A stretch of 6,582 nucleotides of DNA. Origin: an uncultured Eubacteriales bacterium (GTDB lineage: Bacteria > Bacillota > Clostridia > Christensenellales > Borkfalkiaceae). The notes under the pieces were generated by a model. The model did not search any database. It saw nothing but the letters and a program-made list of their open reading frames with translations, and was not told the origin of the DNA. The stretch lies in NCBI GenBank assembly GCA_905211955.1, contig CAJMCT010000057.1, positions 1 to 6,582 of the forward strand. Direction: 5' to 3'. Within the stretch, counting starts at the first letter, position 1. Each line of letters opens with the position of its first letter. A program made the translations under genes and the position numbers. Shown in pieces: positions 1 through 6,537 of this stretch.

Positions 1-684
1 GATTTAACCTATTTGATATTATCTTTTAGTGTTTCCGGCTTAAATTTTATGTTGGTTTTTGCAGCTATAAATATAGCAATGACAGTTACAATAAAGAATA
101 ATAACTTTAACATTGCATTTATTTTTGTCATACTTTCCGCTACAATTAGTCTTTACAATTCATTCTATGGTTTTTGGGAGTCACCTTATCAAATTGTAGC
201 ATTTATTATTCAAATTTTTAGAGTTTTGGTCTTTTTATTAATTTTTATTAAAGATAACGTTGATCTAACTCTATTATACGTACTAATGGGTGTTCTTTTT
301 TATTTTTGTCTTGATGAATTTATAACAAGCTTTTACAATCTTTTCCATTTTGGCGAATACTTTTATTATGATATTATATCAATTATAAACTCTATAATTT
401 CTATGCTTGGATACATAACAATTATTGCGTTAGCACCAAAAGCTCAAAAAGAAAACAATACGGAACTATCTAAATTATTATTCAAAATTGCTGCAGTTCT
501 CATAGCCGTATTAATAGCCTTTACACTTATTAATAAATTCAGTAGTAATGGAAAATGTACTATTAAAGAAGATGGCAGGGTTTGCGGAGATGAAGCAACA
601 CACGGAGACATGTGTGAGTATCACTACAATATGTTTCGCGATTTACTTCGCGATATTGAAGATAGATGGAACAACCTATCCTAA
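1..684 (+). CDS. Multi-pass membrane protein with C-terminal Cys/His cluster, probably 5'-partial
   Basis: I do not recognise the family. A TTG at 13 could start it, but the frame is open to base 1 (codons for D-L-T-Y precede the TTG) and no Shine-Dalgarno site is visible in those 12 bases, so the true start is probably outside the window. Counting from the TTG (223 aa), hydrophobic stretches fall near residues 3-23, 33-50, 60-79, 84-105, 119-141 and 157-175, suggesting about six membrane helices. A short soluble tail follows, with C182, C191, C201 and H204 (C-x8-C-x9-C-x2-H). That spacing suits a small zinc-binding knuckle, as in short 'C..C....C..H' modules of other bacterial proteins. The last 20 residues are charged and probably helical. 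It converges on the GH5-like gene and shares a terminator with it. It is much more AT-rich than the sugar genes: stretches I counted by eye are about one quarter G+C. Function unknown; the zinc role is inferred from spacing only. Confidence 0.75.
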   Translation, partial: DLTYLILSFSVSGLNFMLVFAAINIAMTVTIKNNNFNIAFIFVILSATISLYNSFYGFWESPYQIVAFIIQIFRVLVFLLIFIKDNVDLTLLYVLMGVLFYFCLDEFITSFYNLFHFGEYFYYDIISIINSIISMLGYITIIALAPKAQKENNTELSKLLFKIAAVLIAVLIAFTLINKFSSNGKCTIKEDGRVCGDEATHGDMCEYHYNMFRDLLRDIEDRWNNLS

Positions 685-697
685 TATAAGACACCAA

Positions 698-726
698 AAA
701 AGAGAGTTCAAAGTGAACTCTCTTTT
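698..726. terminator. Bidirectional intrinsic terminator between convergent genes
   Basis: A perfect hairpin has arms GAGAGTTCA (702-710) and TGAACTCTC (714-722) around the loop AAG, extended by AAAA/TTTT to a 13-bp stem. On the plus strand it runs into a T-rich tract (723-733). On the minus strand the A-run 696-701 gives a U tail. It lies just after the membrane protein's stop (684) and just past the stop of the GH5-like gene (732), so it can end transcription from both sides. Confidence 0.9.
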
Positions 727-731
727 ATTTT

Positions 732-1688
732 TTAATATTCGTTAATTAGTTCGTGATAAGGTCTAACCGTTCCGTCGGCACGGATAAACGCTAAGTTGCC
801 AATTTCTGGTGTGATTGGACCTTCACTTGCATCGTGGATATCCGCACAACCACTTGTCCAAAGTGCGTGAGCAACGAAGCCTATCCCGTGTTTTTTGAAT
901 TCGTCTAAGGTGCCACGGATATATTCCGAACGTTTTTTATCGTCTAACGAGCCCCAAATACATTCAGTACAAATAATTTCTTTATTGTTCTTTTTTGCTT
1001 CGTTAACGAAGTTTTGAACAACGTTTTTGAAATTATCTAGGTTATTAATATAGTACATATGGGTTAGATAAACGTCACTTATATCGCCAAAGGTTTCCAT
1101 AGGTTGACCACCCGTTGCGCCAACACCTATTGGTTGACTAACCTTACCTGCACGAAGCCCGTCCGCAATTCTATGTAGCCATTCAAGTTCATATTTTTCG
1201 ATAAAGTCACGACCTGGGAAATCACCGTTATACGCTAAAGGTTCGTTGCAAATATCCCAAACGAGAATTTGTTCTTCGTCCTTAAAGTTTTTTGCTAAAT
1301 CTTCAATATATTTCTTAAAAGGATCGCCAAACTTATGTAGCCAACTACTATTTGGTAAGAAGTGGTCGATATATATTCCATCGGCATCAATAACAGGGTC
1401 GTGCCAACGGTTAAACAGGCAAGGAATAACGTAAATTCCAAGTTCTCGGCAAATATCGATTACCGTTTTAACACAATCGATAAATTTATCGCCCATTCTA
1501 CAATAAGCGTTCCAAGAAAGCCAAACTCTTACGGTGTTGAATTTAGGAAAACACTCTTTTCCCCTAGTTAACTCTTTCTTCCAAATTTCCTTATCAAAGT
1601 AAAGCCATTCTTCCATGCCACCAAAAGCATAACTTGGATGATAGTTAAAGCCCTTAACGTCTTTTGCGGGAATTTTAAGTTTGCACAT
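732..1688 (-). CDS. GH5-like (clan GH-A) intracellular glycoside hydrolase
   Basis: This 318-aa protein fits a single (beta/alpha)8-barrel retaining glycosidase related to cellulase/endo-mannanase-type GH5 enzymes. Landmarks are GFNYHPSY near the N-terminus (13-20), RVWLSW with the conserved-type Arg at R54, FNRWHD (92-97), WDICNEP with the presumed acid/base E149, THMYY (H210, Y212) before the nucleophile strand, IICTEC with the presumed nucleophile E242, and W277 on the last strands. There is no signal peptide or carbohydrate-binding module, so it probably acts in the cytoplasm on imported oligosaccharides. The ATG at 1688 is supported by AGGAG at 1701-1697 with an 8-nt spacer. It has its own near-consensus promoter overlapped by a palindrome, and ends at the bidirectional terminator. 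The exact GH family and substrate cannot be settled by eye; a mannan, glucan or arabinose-bearing glycan are all possible. Confidence 0.85.
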   Translation of the reverse strand: MCKLKIPAKDVKGFNYHPSYAFGGMEEWLYFDKEIWKKELTRGKECFPKFNTVRVWLSWNAYCRMGDKFIDCVKTVIDICRELGIYVIPCLFNRWHDPVIDADGIYIDHFLPNSSWLHKFGDPFKKYIEDLAKNFKDEEQILVWDICNEPLAYNGDFPGRDFIEKYELEWLHRIADGLRAGKVSQPIGVGATGGQPMETFGDISDVYLTHMYYINNLDNFKNVVQNFVNEAKKNNKEIICTECIWGSLDDKKRSEYIRGTLDEFKKHGIGFVAHALWTSGCADIHDASEGPITPEIGNLAFIRADGTVRPYHELINEY

Positions 1689-1696
1689 AACAATTT

Positions 1697-1701
1697 CTCC
1701 T
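1697..1701 (-). promoter_or_regulatory. Ribosome-binding site of the GH5-like gene
   Basis: AGGAG on the minus strand lies 8 nt upstream of the ATG at 1688 and fixes that start. Confidence 0.85.
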
Positions 1702-1724
1702 TAATTAAATCTACGATTTAATTA
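1702..1724. promoter_or_regulatory. Palindromic candidate operator over the -10 box and transcription start
   Basis: A perfect 10-bp inverted repeat, TAATTAAATC (1702-1711) and GATTTAATTA (1715-1724), is separated by 3 bp. It overlaps the -10 hexamer (1726-1721) and the predicted transcription start near 1714, and stops one base from the Shine-Dalgarno site. A repressor bound here would block RNA polymerase. Only about half of it would be transcribed, so a DNA operator is more likely than an RNA hairpin. The regulator is not encoded in this window. The arms are AT-rich, so some chance symmetry is possible, but 10 of 10 matches is strong. Confidence 0.6.
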
Positions 1725-1748
1725 TACCTTTATTGTAAGGATTGTCAA
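1721..1748 (-). promoter_or_regulatory. Near-consensus sigma-A promoter for the GH5-like gene
   Basis: On the minus strand, TTGACA (1748-1743) and TATAAT (1726-1721) are both exact consensus hexamers with a 16-bp spacer. The predicted start is about 1714, giving a leader of roughly 25 nt to the ATG at 1688. The strength of the core promoter suggests it needs repression, consistent with the palindrome over the -10. Confidence 0.88.
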
Positions 1749-1770
1749 TAGGTATTTTTTATGTTTATCA

Positions 1771-2292
1771 CTAAAATTTAGGTTCTAAATTAAAATATTT
1801 ACAAATTGCAAAGGAAAAATCCATTGCTGATTTTGGGCCGTTTGCCGTGATAAAATTTTGGCTTACCACAACGGGTAAATCAACGTATTTATCTTTTAGT
1901 GCATCAACAAAATCTTTTGCCGGATAACAAGTTGCTTGTTGGCATTTTAGCAAACCGTTGTTTGCAAGAACAACCGCAGGCGATGCGCAAATTGCCGAAA
2001 CTAGTTTTCCGTTATTTACGGCCTTTTCTATTTCTTTAACCGCCTTAACGTTTTCGGAAATAATACTTGCGCCCGGCATACCACCCGGAATCACTATTCC
2101 GTCGTAATCGTCCATACTGAGTTCGTCAATCATCTTATCGGCTTCTATAATTATTCCGTGAGAGCCTTTAACCTTTTTATCGCAAACGGAAAAAACGTCA
2201 ACGATAACGTTTGCACGTCTTAACACGTCTACAGGTGTTAAGGCTTCGATTTCTTCTGAGCCGTCACTTATTAAAAGTGCTATTTTTTTCAT
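1771..2292 (-). CDS. DJ-1/PfpI family protein (DJ-1/YajL branch)
   Basis: This 173-aa protein is full length for the family: a single Rossmann-like domain of the class I glutamine amidotransferase-like fold. GSEEIEA (11-17) places E16 where human DJ-1 has E18. SAICASP (99-105) carries the reactive cysteine C102 at the nucleophile elbow, matching DJ-1 C106. PGGMPGA (69-75) is the conserved glycine loop. In the ATCYPAKD stretch Y123 replaces the position of DJ-1 H126, as I recall for many bacterial members. Members have been linked to oxidative-stress protection, glyoxalase/deglycase-type activity and chaperone roles; sequence alone does not choose between them. No signal peptide, so cytoplasmic. 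The ATG at 2292 has GGGGG (2306-2302) 8 nt upstream, inside the end of the FliB-like gene, which it overlaps by 29 bp. This suggests co-transcription and coupled translation. I see no clear hairpin terminator after its stop. Confidence 0.92.
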   Translation of the reverse strand: MKKIALLISDGSEEIEALTPVDVLRRANVIVDVFSVCDKKVKGSHGIIIEADKMIDELSMDDYDGIVIPGGMPGASIISENVKAVKEIEKAVNNGKLVSAICASPAVVLANNGLLKCQQATCYPAKDFVDALKDKYVDLPVVVSQNFITANGPKSAMDFSFAICKYFNLEPKF

Positions 2293-3223
2293 AATTTATT
2301 CCCCCAATTTTACTTTTTATAGATAGAGCATCAATAACGTCGAATACTGCGTTTAGATTTTCGGAAGAATACTCTATTTCGGCTGAATACATACGGCAAA
2401 CTTCGGAAAATTCTTTTGATTTTGATACCGCGTTTATAACAAAGGTTGAAAACAACGAGAACAAAGTTTTTGTTATTCTATCTAAACCGTCTAAAGCGGT
2501 TAGCAAATGCCTATAAGCAAAATAAACGGAAATTTGCTCGTTAAATGTATCGTTTTCACTTAAAAACACGTTTTTGTCGGTAAAATCGGTATTTTTAACT
2601 AAAACTTGCCAACTACTATCTAAATTTTCTAAACGTAATAGTAATTTTTTAACGTCTAATTTATAAAAATCTTCTTTTTTTATTCCGCAAAAACTTAAAA
2701 CGTTATCTACTCTATCACAAAACGGAAACTCTCTATCTTGCAAAAGAGTTATAACCCTTTTTCTAAACGATAAAAGTTCCTTTTCAAAGTCAGTTAAAGG
2801 TTTCTCTTTACCTTGCGTTTGACTTTCTATCTCTACTGCTTTTTCTTTTTTAGATAGAACGAGTTCTACGGCTTTTTCGCATGATAGTCCTATGCCGTAT
2901 TCTACTCTATCACTTAAAAAGCACCGATACCTTGGGTGGTCGCGACAAATATCACAAAGCGCGTTTTCACCAAGGTTAGTAATTATATCGCAAAGGTTGT
3001 CTTTATTTAAAAACGCACACCTTCCGCACTCGTTTTTTATAAAAGAACGTGTACTTTTATCGATGCCTTCTTTTAAGGTTTTCTTAAAGTCGCCCTTTAC
3101 CTTCTTATACTTTTTATAAGTGTTTTTATCGATACAAATTTCCCAACCGACACAACAGTTGTTTTTGCACTCACCTTTCTTACACTGAAAGTCCTTAAAA
3201 TAATCTAAAGTAATGTTTTTCAT
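2264..3223 (-). CDS. FliB-type (flagellin lysine-N-methylase family) cysteine-cluster protein
   Basis: The 319-aa product has the N-terminal signature of the FliB family: C14-x4-C19-x3-C23-C24 followed by VGWEICIDKNTYKKYK, then C66/C69, FLNKDNLC (C78), LGENALCDICRDHPR (C90, C93) and LSCEKA (C115). The cysteine set is compatible with an Fe-S or other metal centre, as proposed for FliB/YkgJ-type proteins. FliB methylates flagellin lysines in Salmonella, but no flagellar gene lies nearby and many Clostridia carry stand-alone homologues, so the substrate here is unknown. From memory it is shorter than typical members (about 380-400 aa), mostly in the variable C-terminal half, where YFAYRHLLTALD (234-245) still resembles the family. 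The ATG at 3223 is the only start keeping the first cysteines. There is no good Shine-Dalgarno site at normal spacing; AAGGG sits 13 nt upstream inside a hairpin arm. Its 3' end overlaps the DJ-1 gene by 29 bp. Confidence 0.85.
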   Translation of the reverse strand: MKNITLDYFKDFQCKKGECKNNCCVGWEICIDKNTYKKYKKVKGDFKKTLKEGIDKSTRSFIKNECGRCAFLNKDNLCDIITNLGENALCDICRDHPRYRCFLSDRVEYGIGLSCEKAVELVLSKKEKAVEIESQTQGKEKPLTDFEKELLSFRKRVITLLQDREFPFCDRVDNVLSFCGIKKEDFYKLDVKKLLLRLENLDSSWQVLVKNTDFTDKNVFLSENDTFNEQISVYFAYRHLLTALDGLDRITKTLFSLFSTFVINAVSKSKEFSEVCRMYSAEIEYSSENLNAVFDVIDALSIKSKIGGINYEKNSTFNK

Positions 3224-3231
3224 AATGAATT

Positions 3232-3256
3232 AAAAGCCCTTAAAACAAGGGCTTTT
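3232..3256 (-). terminator. Hairpin between the GH127 and FliB-like genes, probable terminator
   Basis: A perfect 10-bp stem, AAAAGCCCTT (3232-3241) with AAGGGCTTTT (3247-3256), encloses the 5-nt loop 3242-3246. It begins just past the GH127 stop codon (3262-3260). In the minus direction it ends in TTTTAATT, a modest U tail, so it probably terminates or attenuates the fusion-GH127 transcript. Its downstream arm holds the only Shine-Dalgarno-like AAGGG for the FliB-like gene. The plus-strand tail is better (six T), but no plus-strand gene ends here. Confidence 0.75.
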
Positions 3257-3259
3257 TTA

Positions 3260-5071
3260 TTAGTCTTGCCAAACGCTTACGCGAGGAAGTTCGTCTGACG
3301 GACAAATTCTCCAGCCGTGTTCGGGCGTCCAGTGAATTTTAATCTTGTCAGCATCTTCGTTCCAATCTTTGCCGCATGATGCGTAGTCAGTTAAAAGAAG
3401 TTCTTTGCCGTCTTTAACTAAAAGTGTACGGAAAAGTTCTCTTTCGCAAGGTTTACACTTACATTTTGCGCCGTCAGTTGCCAAAACCAACGCGCCGTAG
3501 GTATAAGCCGTTTTGCCGTTAAGAGTATGAATTTTAACTTCCATACCCATATCGATATAGATTTCGTTCTTTTTAGAAAATTCGCTATCTATTATGCAAT
3601 AGCCTTTCTCTACCTTTTGATTTATTCCGTTAAAGGTAATAGTTGCTTCATCACACCAAGACGGCACGCGAAGTTTGATACTGCCTTTTTCGGGTTTGGA
3701 ATATTTAATTTTAATTAATACCTTACCACTAACGGGATAACCAGTTGAAATTTTAACCGAAACTTTTGTTCCGTTATCGGTGGTATATTTGATTTTTCCG
3801 TCTATATAGTTATTGAAAACCAAGCCATCTTCACTTTTCATAACCGCAGTAAGTGGGAAAAGCGCAGTACCCGCCGAGCCAATAGATGCGCAACAACCGT
3901 GGTATCCGCCGTCCTTAAATTCCTTAAATCCGCCTATACCTCTACCCCTAATATTGTTTACTAGCGGGCTATAACTATCGAATACCATTCCGTATAAGTA
4001 ATCACCGCCACTACAGTCGCTTCTTATACTATACTGTTTTCTTCCGTAAACGTTTAGCGCGCCGTATAGTGCGTTATAAGTTGATTTTTCAATTCTATCA
4101 GCATAATCGGGGTTTTCGGTCAATGCGATAAGGCGAGATAAAATTCTTATCCAAGTGACCGTCACGCAAGTTTCTTGCATGATGTTATCCACTTCGTTGG
4201 TTTGAGTGATTGCCGAATTATCAAAGAGTTCGTGCGTGCAACCTGCCGAGCCTATAATAGTTATATCGCTACTATTTACCGCTTCAACAAACTTTACTAC
4301 AACGTCAAATAAACGTTTATCGTTAGTCACTTCCGAATACGCAAGCACGCCTTCGTAAAAAGACATCATTTCGTATGCTTTGGTGACAGGATATTGATAA
4401 GGCATCAACGCGCCTTCTTCGGCAAGTTCTATAAGGTTGCAATCTTTACTACCACCAGTAGAAACGATATATTCAGCAAAGTCTAAATATTTCTTTTCGT
4501 TAGTCATTTTGTAAAGTTCTACAACAGGCTCTAAAATAGTGCAAGAGTTAACGTTGCCCCAAATTTCGCTAGTGTCCGTAATTTGCACTTTACCTTCTTC
4601 GTTTCCTATCTTAGAAATAATATAATCAACGTGTTTAGAAAGTGCTACTACTATTCTATTTTTTAGATCTTCATCCTTACAAATTCTATAGTAGTGTTGC
4701 ATACCCGTTAAAACGTATTTTCTGCCCCACATATCCCAACCGTGGAATTCGTCCTTTACTTGGTAAGTAGAAAATCTTCCAAATTCGTCTTGGGTTTTAA
4801 GCAAGCCTTCTACTGCATACGTTAAAACTTTATATAATTTTTCATTTTTAGAGTATTGATAGGTAAGCGCCGCTCCACGCATCATTTTGCCCCAAAACTC
4901 ACCGCGCCAACCGCCGTTGCCACTATCTTCTCTCGTAATAAAAACGTTTACGCATTTATCCCATAGATCTTTATCTAAAAGTTGCTTTTCGGTGACAAAT
5001 TCAACGTTTTCGTTTACAAAACCATTGTATTTTACTTGACCTGGTTTAAGAAAGTTAAGTTTTTTCTCCAT
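3260..5071 (-). CDS. GH127-family beta-L-arabinofuranosidase-like glycosidase
   Basis: The 603-aa protein fits glycoside hydrolase family 127 (formerly DUF1680): an (alpha/alpha)6 barrel over roughly residues 20-410, then beta-sandwich domains. The family uses a cysteine nucleophile bound to zinc. In the Bifidobacterium enzyme HypBA1 the site, as I recall it, is E338, C340, C417 and C418 with E322 as acid/base. Here QETC gives E300 and C302, GYHGCC gives C393 (presumed nucleophile) and C394, and E281 in GCTHELF is the likely acid/base. YADRIEKSTYNALYGAL (323-339) is the typical segment after the ETC motif. LRVPSWC (467-473) marks the beta-sandwich region. No signal peptide, so it likely releases L-arabinofuranose from imported oligosaccharides. 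The ATG at 5071 has AGGAG with a 6-nt spacer, and its A is the last base of the upstream gene's TAA (TAATG), implying coupled translation. Activity on another sugar is possible, since the family is diverse. Confidence 0.9.
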   Translation of the reverse strand: MEKKLNFLKPGQVKYNGFVNENVEFVTEKQLLDKDLWDKCVNVFITREDSGNGGWRGEFWGKMMRGAALTYQYSKNEKLYKVLTYAVEGLLKTQDEFGRFSTYQVKDEFHGWDMWGRKYVLTGMQHYYRICKDEDLKNRIVVALSKHVDYIISKIGNEEGKVQITDTSEIWGNVNSCTILEPVVELYKMTNEKKYLDFAEYIVSTGGSKDCNLIELAEEGALMPYQYPVTKAYEMMSFYEGVLAYSEVTNDKRLFDVVVKFVEAVNSSDITIIGSAGCTHELFDNSAITQTNEVDNIMQETCVTVTWIRILSRLIALTENPDYADRIEKSTYNALYGALNVYGRKQYSIRSDCSGGDYLYGMVFDSYSPLVNNIRGRGIGGFKEFKDGGYHGCCASIGSAGTALFPLTAVMKSEDGLVFNNYIDGKIKYTTDNGTKVSVKISTGYPVSGKVLIKIKYSKPEKGSIKLRVPSWCDEATITFNGINQKVEKGYCIIDSEFSKKNEIYIDMGMEVKIHTLNGKTAYTYGALVLATDGAKCKCKPCERELFRTLLVKDGKELLLTDYASCGKDWNEDADKIKIHWTPEHGWRICPSDELPRVSVWQD

Positions 5072-6531
5072 TATTTGCTCCTTTGCTTTTTGCCCAATAT
5101 AGTTTTAAGAATAGTTTGTGCGTATATTCTTGCGCCAAAATCGTTCGGGTGATTGATATTGTTTGCGCTTATGTCTTTATATTTTTTACCCAAGTCTAAT
5201 ATATGCTTATATATCTTTGTCACGTCGGCTACCGCTACGAAAGAATATTTTTCTTCTAAAAGGTAAAGTTCCTCTACAAATTTTTCTTGGTTTAGATACC
5301 AGTTGGTTTCGGGGTTTGGTAGACTTGTTCCTACAAGCACGATTTCAGCCTTTGGATTATGTTCGTGAAGTGCTAAAACCATTTTTTCAGTTCTTTCACC
5401 ATAAGCACTTAAACTGTCATCCATATCGTTCATGCCAAAAGCAAGAATTAAAAGATCTGGATCATTATCTATTACCCTTTCTTTAAACGCATCTAATCCG
5501 TTTTGGGTTGTCCAACCACCAACTGCAGTGTTAAAGTATTCGATTTGGTTTGGATACCTTTTTTGCATGGCTTTTACTACCATAATGGGATAACTATCAG
5601 CATACGGTGAAACCATACCGCCTTGCGGTGTTCCGCTCGCATTACAACCCGTAGTTATACTGTCGCCATAAAATCCCATCATTACTTTTTTGCCACGACT
5701 AAGTTTTTCGTAAAAGTTTTTAAGTCTTGACTTTTTACTCGTTGGCGTAAATCCACGCCATTTATCGCTATGGTTATACGTCACTGCAAACTGAAATTTT
5801 GTAAAGGTATCTTCTTCACCGAATTTTATATATCTTTGTTCCATAAATTCATACGGGACTTTATCGGGAAGAACTTTTATTTCATAAACATTAGGCGTTC
5901 TACGATAATAATCGTTCACTTCTAAATACGGCATAGCCGAATTTTCAGTTCTTATAATATATCCGTCACTATACGTATAGTCTCTACCGTTTAGGTAAAA
6001 CTCGTTAAGCCCATAGTCTTTTATCGAAATAATATTGTCCGGCTTATATAAAAGTTTTACCCTACCTGTTTTTCCTAAAAACATACCCGTTTCATAGTAA
6101 ACTTTTTGGCTTTCCCAAATAGGTAAAACATACTTATCAACGTCATAACACTCAAAGGTGTTTTTTATCTTTTCTAAAACGTCCTTATCCGCAGGACAAA
6201 ATTCAAAGTTATCAATTTCAGATGGAGTAATCCACTTAAAATCGTTATGCTCATTTAATACAGGCTGGCTGTTAAACGAACATAAATATACACTAAGTTT
6301 TATCTCAATATCGGGGTATTTATGGTTAAATTGCAAAAACAAGTTGCCAACGGAAATATCAGCAGAAAGTTCTTCCATACACTCTCTTTTTAAGGCATCT
6401 TCTAAACTTTCGCCACTTTTTACCTTTCCCCCTGGGAACTCCCAAAGCATACCGCGAACTTTGTTCCTATTGCGCTGACAGATAAAGAATTTTCCGTTAT
6501 GCCAAACAAGAGCGCAAACAACGTTTACCAT
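5071..6531 (-). CDS. Nudix (MutT-type)-SGNH/GDSL hydrolase fusion protein
   Basis: This 486-aa chain carries two complete enzymes. Residues 1-125 form a MutT-like Nudix domain: CQR (18-20), WEFPGGK (30-36), then a Nudix box with G35, E41, R49, E50, E53 and E54; the box's late glycine is S56. CPADKDVL (112-119) matches the MutT C-terminal nucleotide-base region. Residues 130-275 look like the beta-rich N-terminal domain of carbohydrate-esterase-like SGNH proteins. Residues 282-480 are the SGNH domain: GDSI (S291 nucleophile), oxyanion-type G338 in AVGGW, GMND (N368) and NHPND (H461). The usual DxxH aspartate is N458. No signal peptide. The ATG at 6531 is preferred over the TTG at 6543 because GAGG (6541-6538) lies just upstream of the ATG and would fall inside the longer version. 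No in-frame start codon lies at the domain junction (residues 120-148). Likely roles: nucleotide pyrophosphohydrolase plus deacetylase on oligosaccharides shared with the coupled GH127 gene. The joint purpose is unknown. Confidence 0.85.
   Translation of the reverse strand: MVNVVCALVWHNGKFFICQRNRNKVRGMLWEFPGGKVKSGESLEDALKRECMEELSADISVGNLFLQFNHKYPDIEIKLSVYLCSFNSQPVLNEHNDFKWITPSEIDNFEFCPADKDVLEKIKNTFECYDVDKYVLPIWESQKVYYETGMFLGKTGRVKLLYKPDNIISIKDYGLNEFYLNGRDYTYSDGYIIRTENSAMPYLEVNDYYRRTPNVYEIKVLPDKVPYEFMEQRYIKFGEEDTFTKFQFAVTYNHSDKWRGFTPTSKKSRLKNFYEKLSRGKKVMMGFYGDSITTGCNASGTPQGGMVSPYADSYPIMVVKAMQKRYPNQIEYFNTAVGGWTTQNGLDAFKERVIDNDPDLLILAFGMNDMDDSLSAYGERTEKMVLALHEHNPKAEIVLVGTSLPNPETNWYLNQEKFVEELYLLEEKYSFVAVADVTKIYKHILDLGKKYKDISANNINHPNDFGARIYAQTILKTILGKKQRSK
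5078..5084 (-). promoter_or_regulatory. Ribosome-binding site of the GH127 gene inside the fusion gene's end
   Basis: AAAGGAG on the minus strand lies 6 nt before the ATG at 5071, within the last codons of the upstream fusion gene. With the TAATG stop/start overlap it indicates termination-reinitiation coupling, although the site is strong enough for independent initiation. Confidence 0.85.
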
Positions 6532-6537
6532 ATTTAT

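Noticed and set aside
548..745. Plus-strand 65-aa reading frame overlapping the end of the membrane protein
   Set aside because: It is an out-of-frame shadow that runs through the terminator hairpin, with no ribosome-binding site and no recognisable motif.
1246..1571. Two short plus-strand frames opposite the GH5-like gene
   Set aside because: They are antisense shadows with low-complexity, non-protein-like composition, overlapping each other and the well-supported glycosidase.
1772..1782. CTAAAATTTAG symmetry at the end of the DJ-1 gene as a terminator
   Set aside because: The arms are only 5 bp around one base, with no stable GC stem and no U tail.
3262..3290. Possible minus-strand promoter for the FliB-like gene (TTGGCA near the end of the GH127 gene)
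   Set aside because: No acceptable -10 box 16-18 bp downstream of it.
5163..6478. Plus-strand reading frames of about 106 aa opposite the fusion gene (5163-5486 and 6158-6478)
   Set aside because: They lie antisense to a gene with conserved catalytic motifs and show no family signature of their own.
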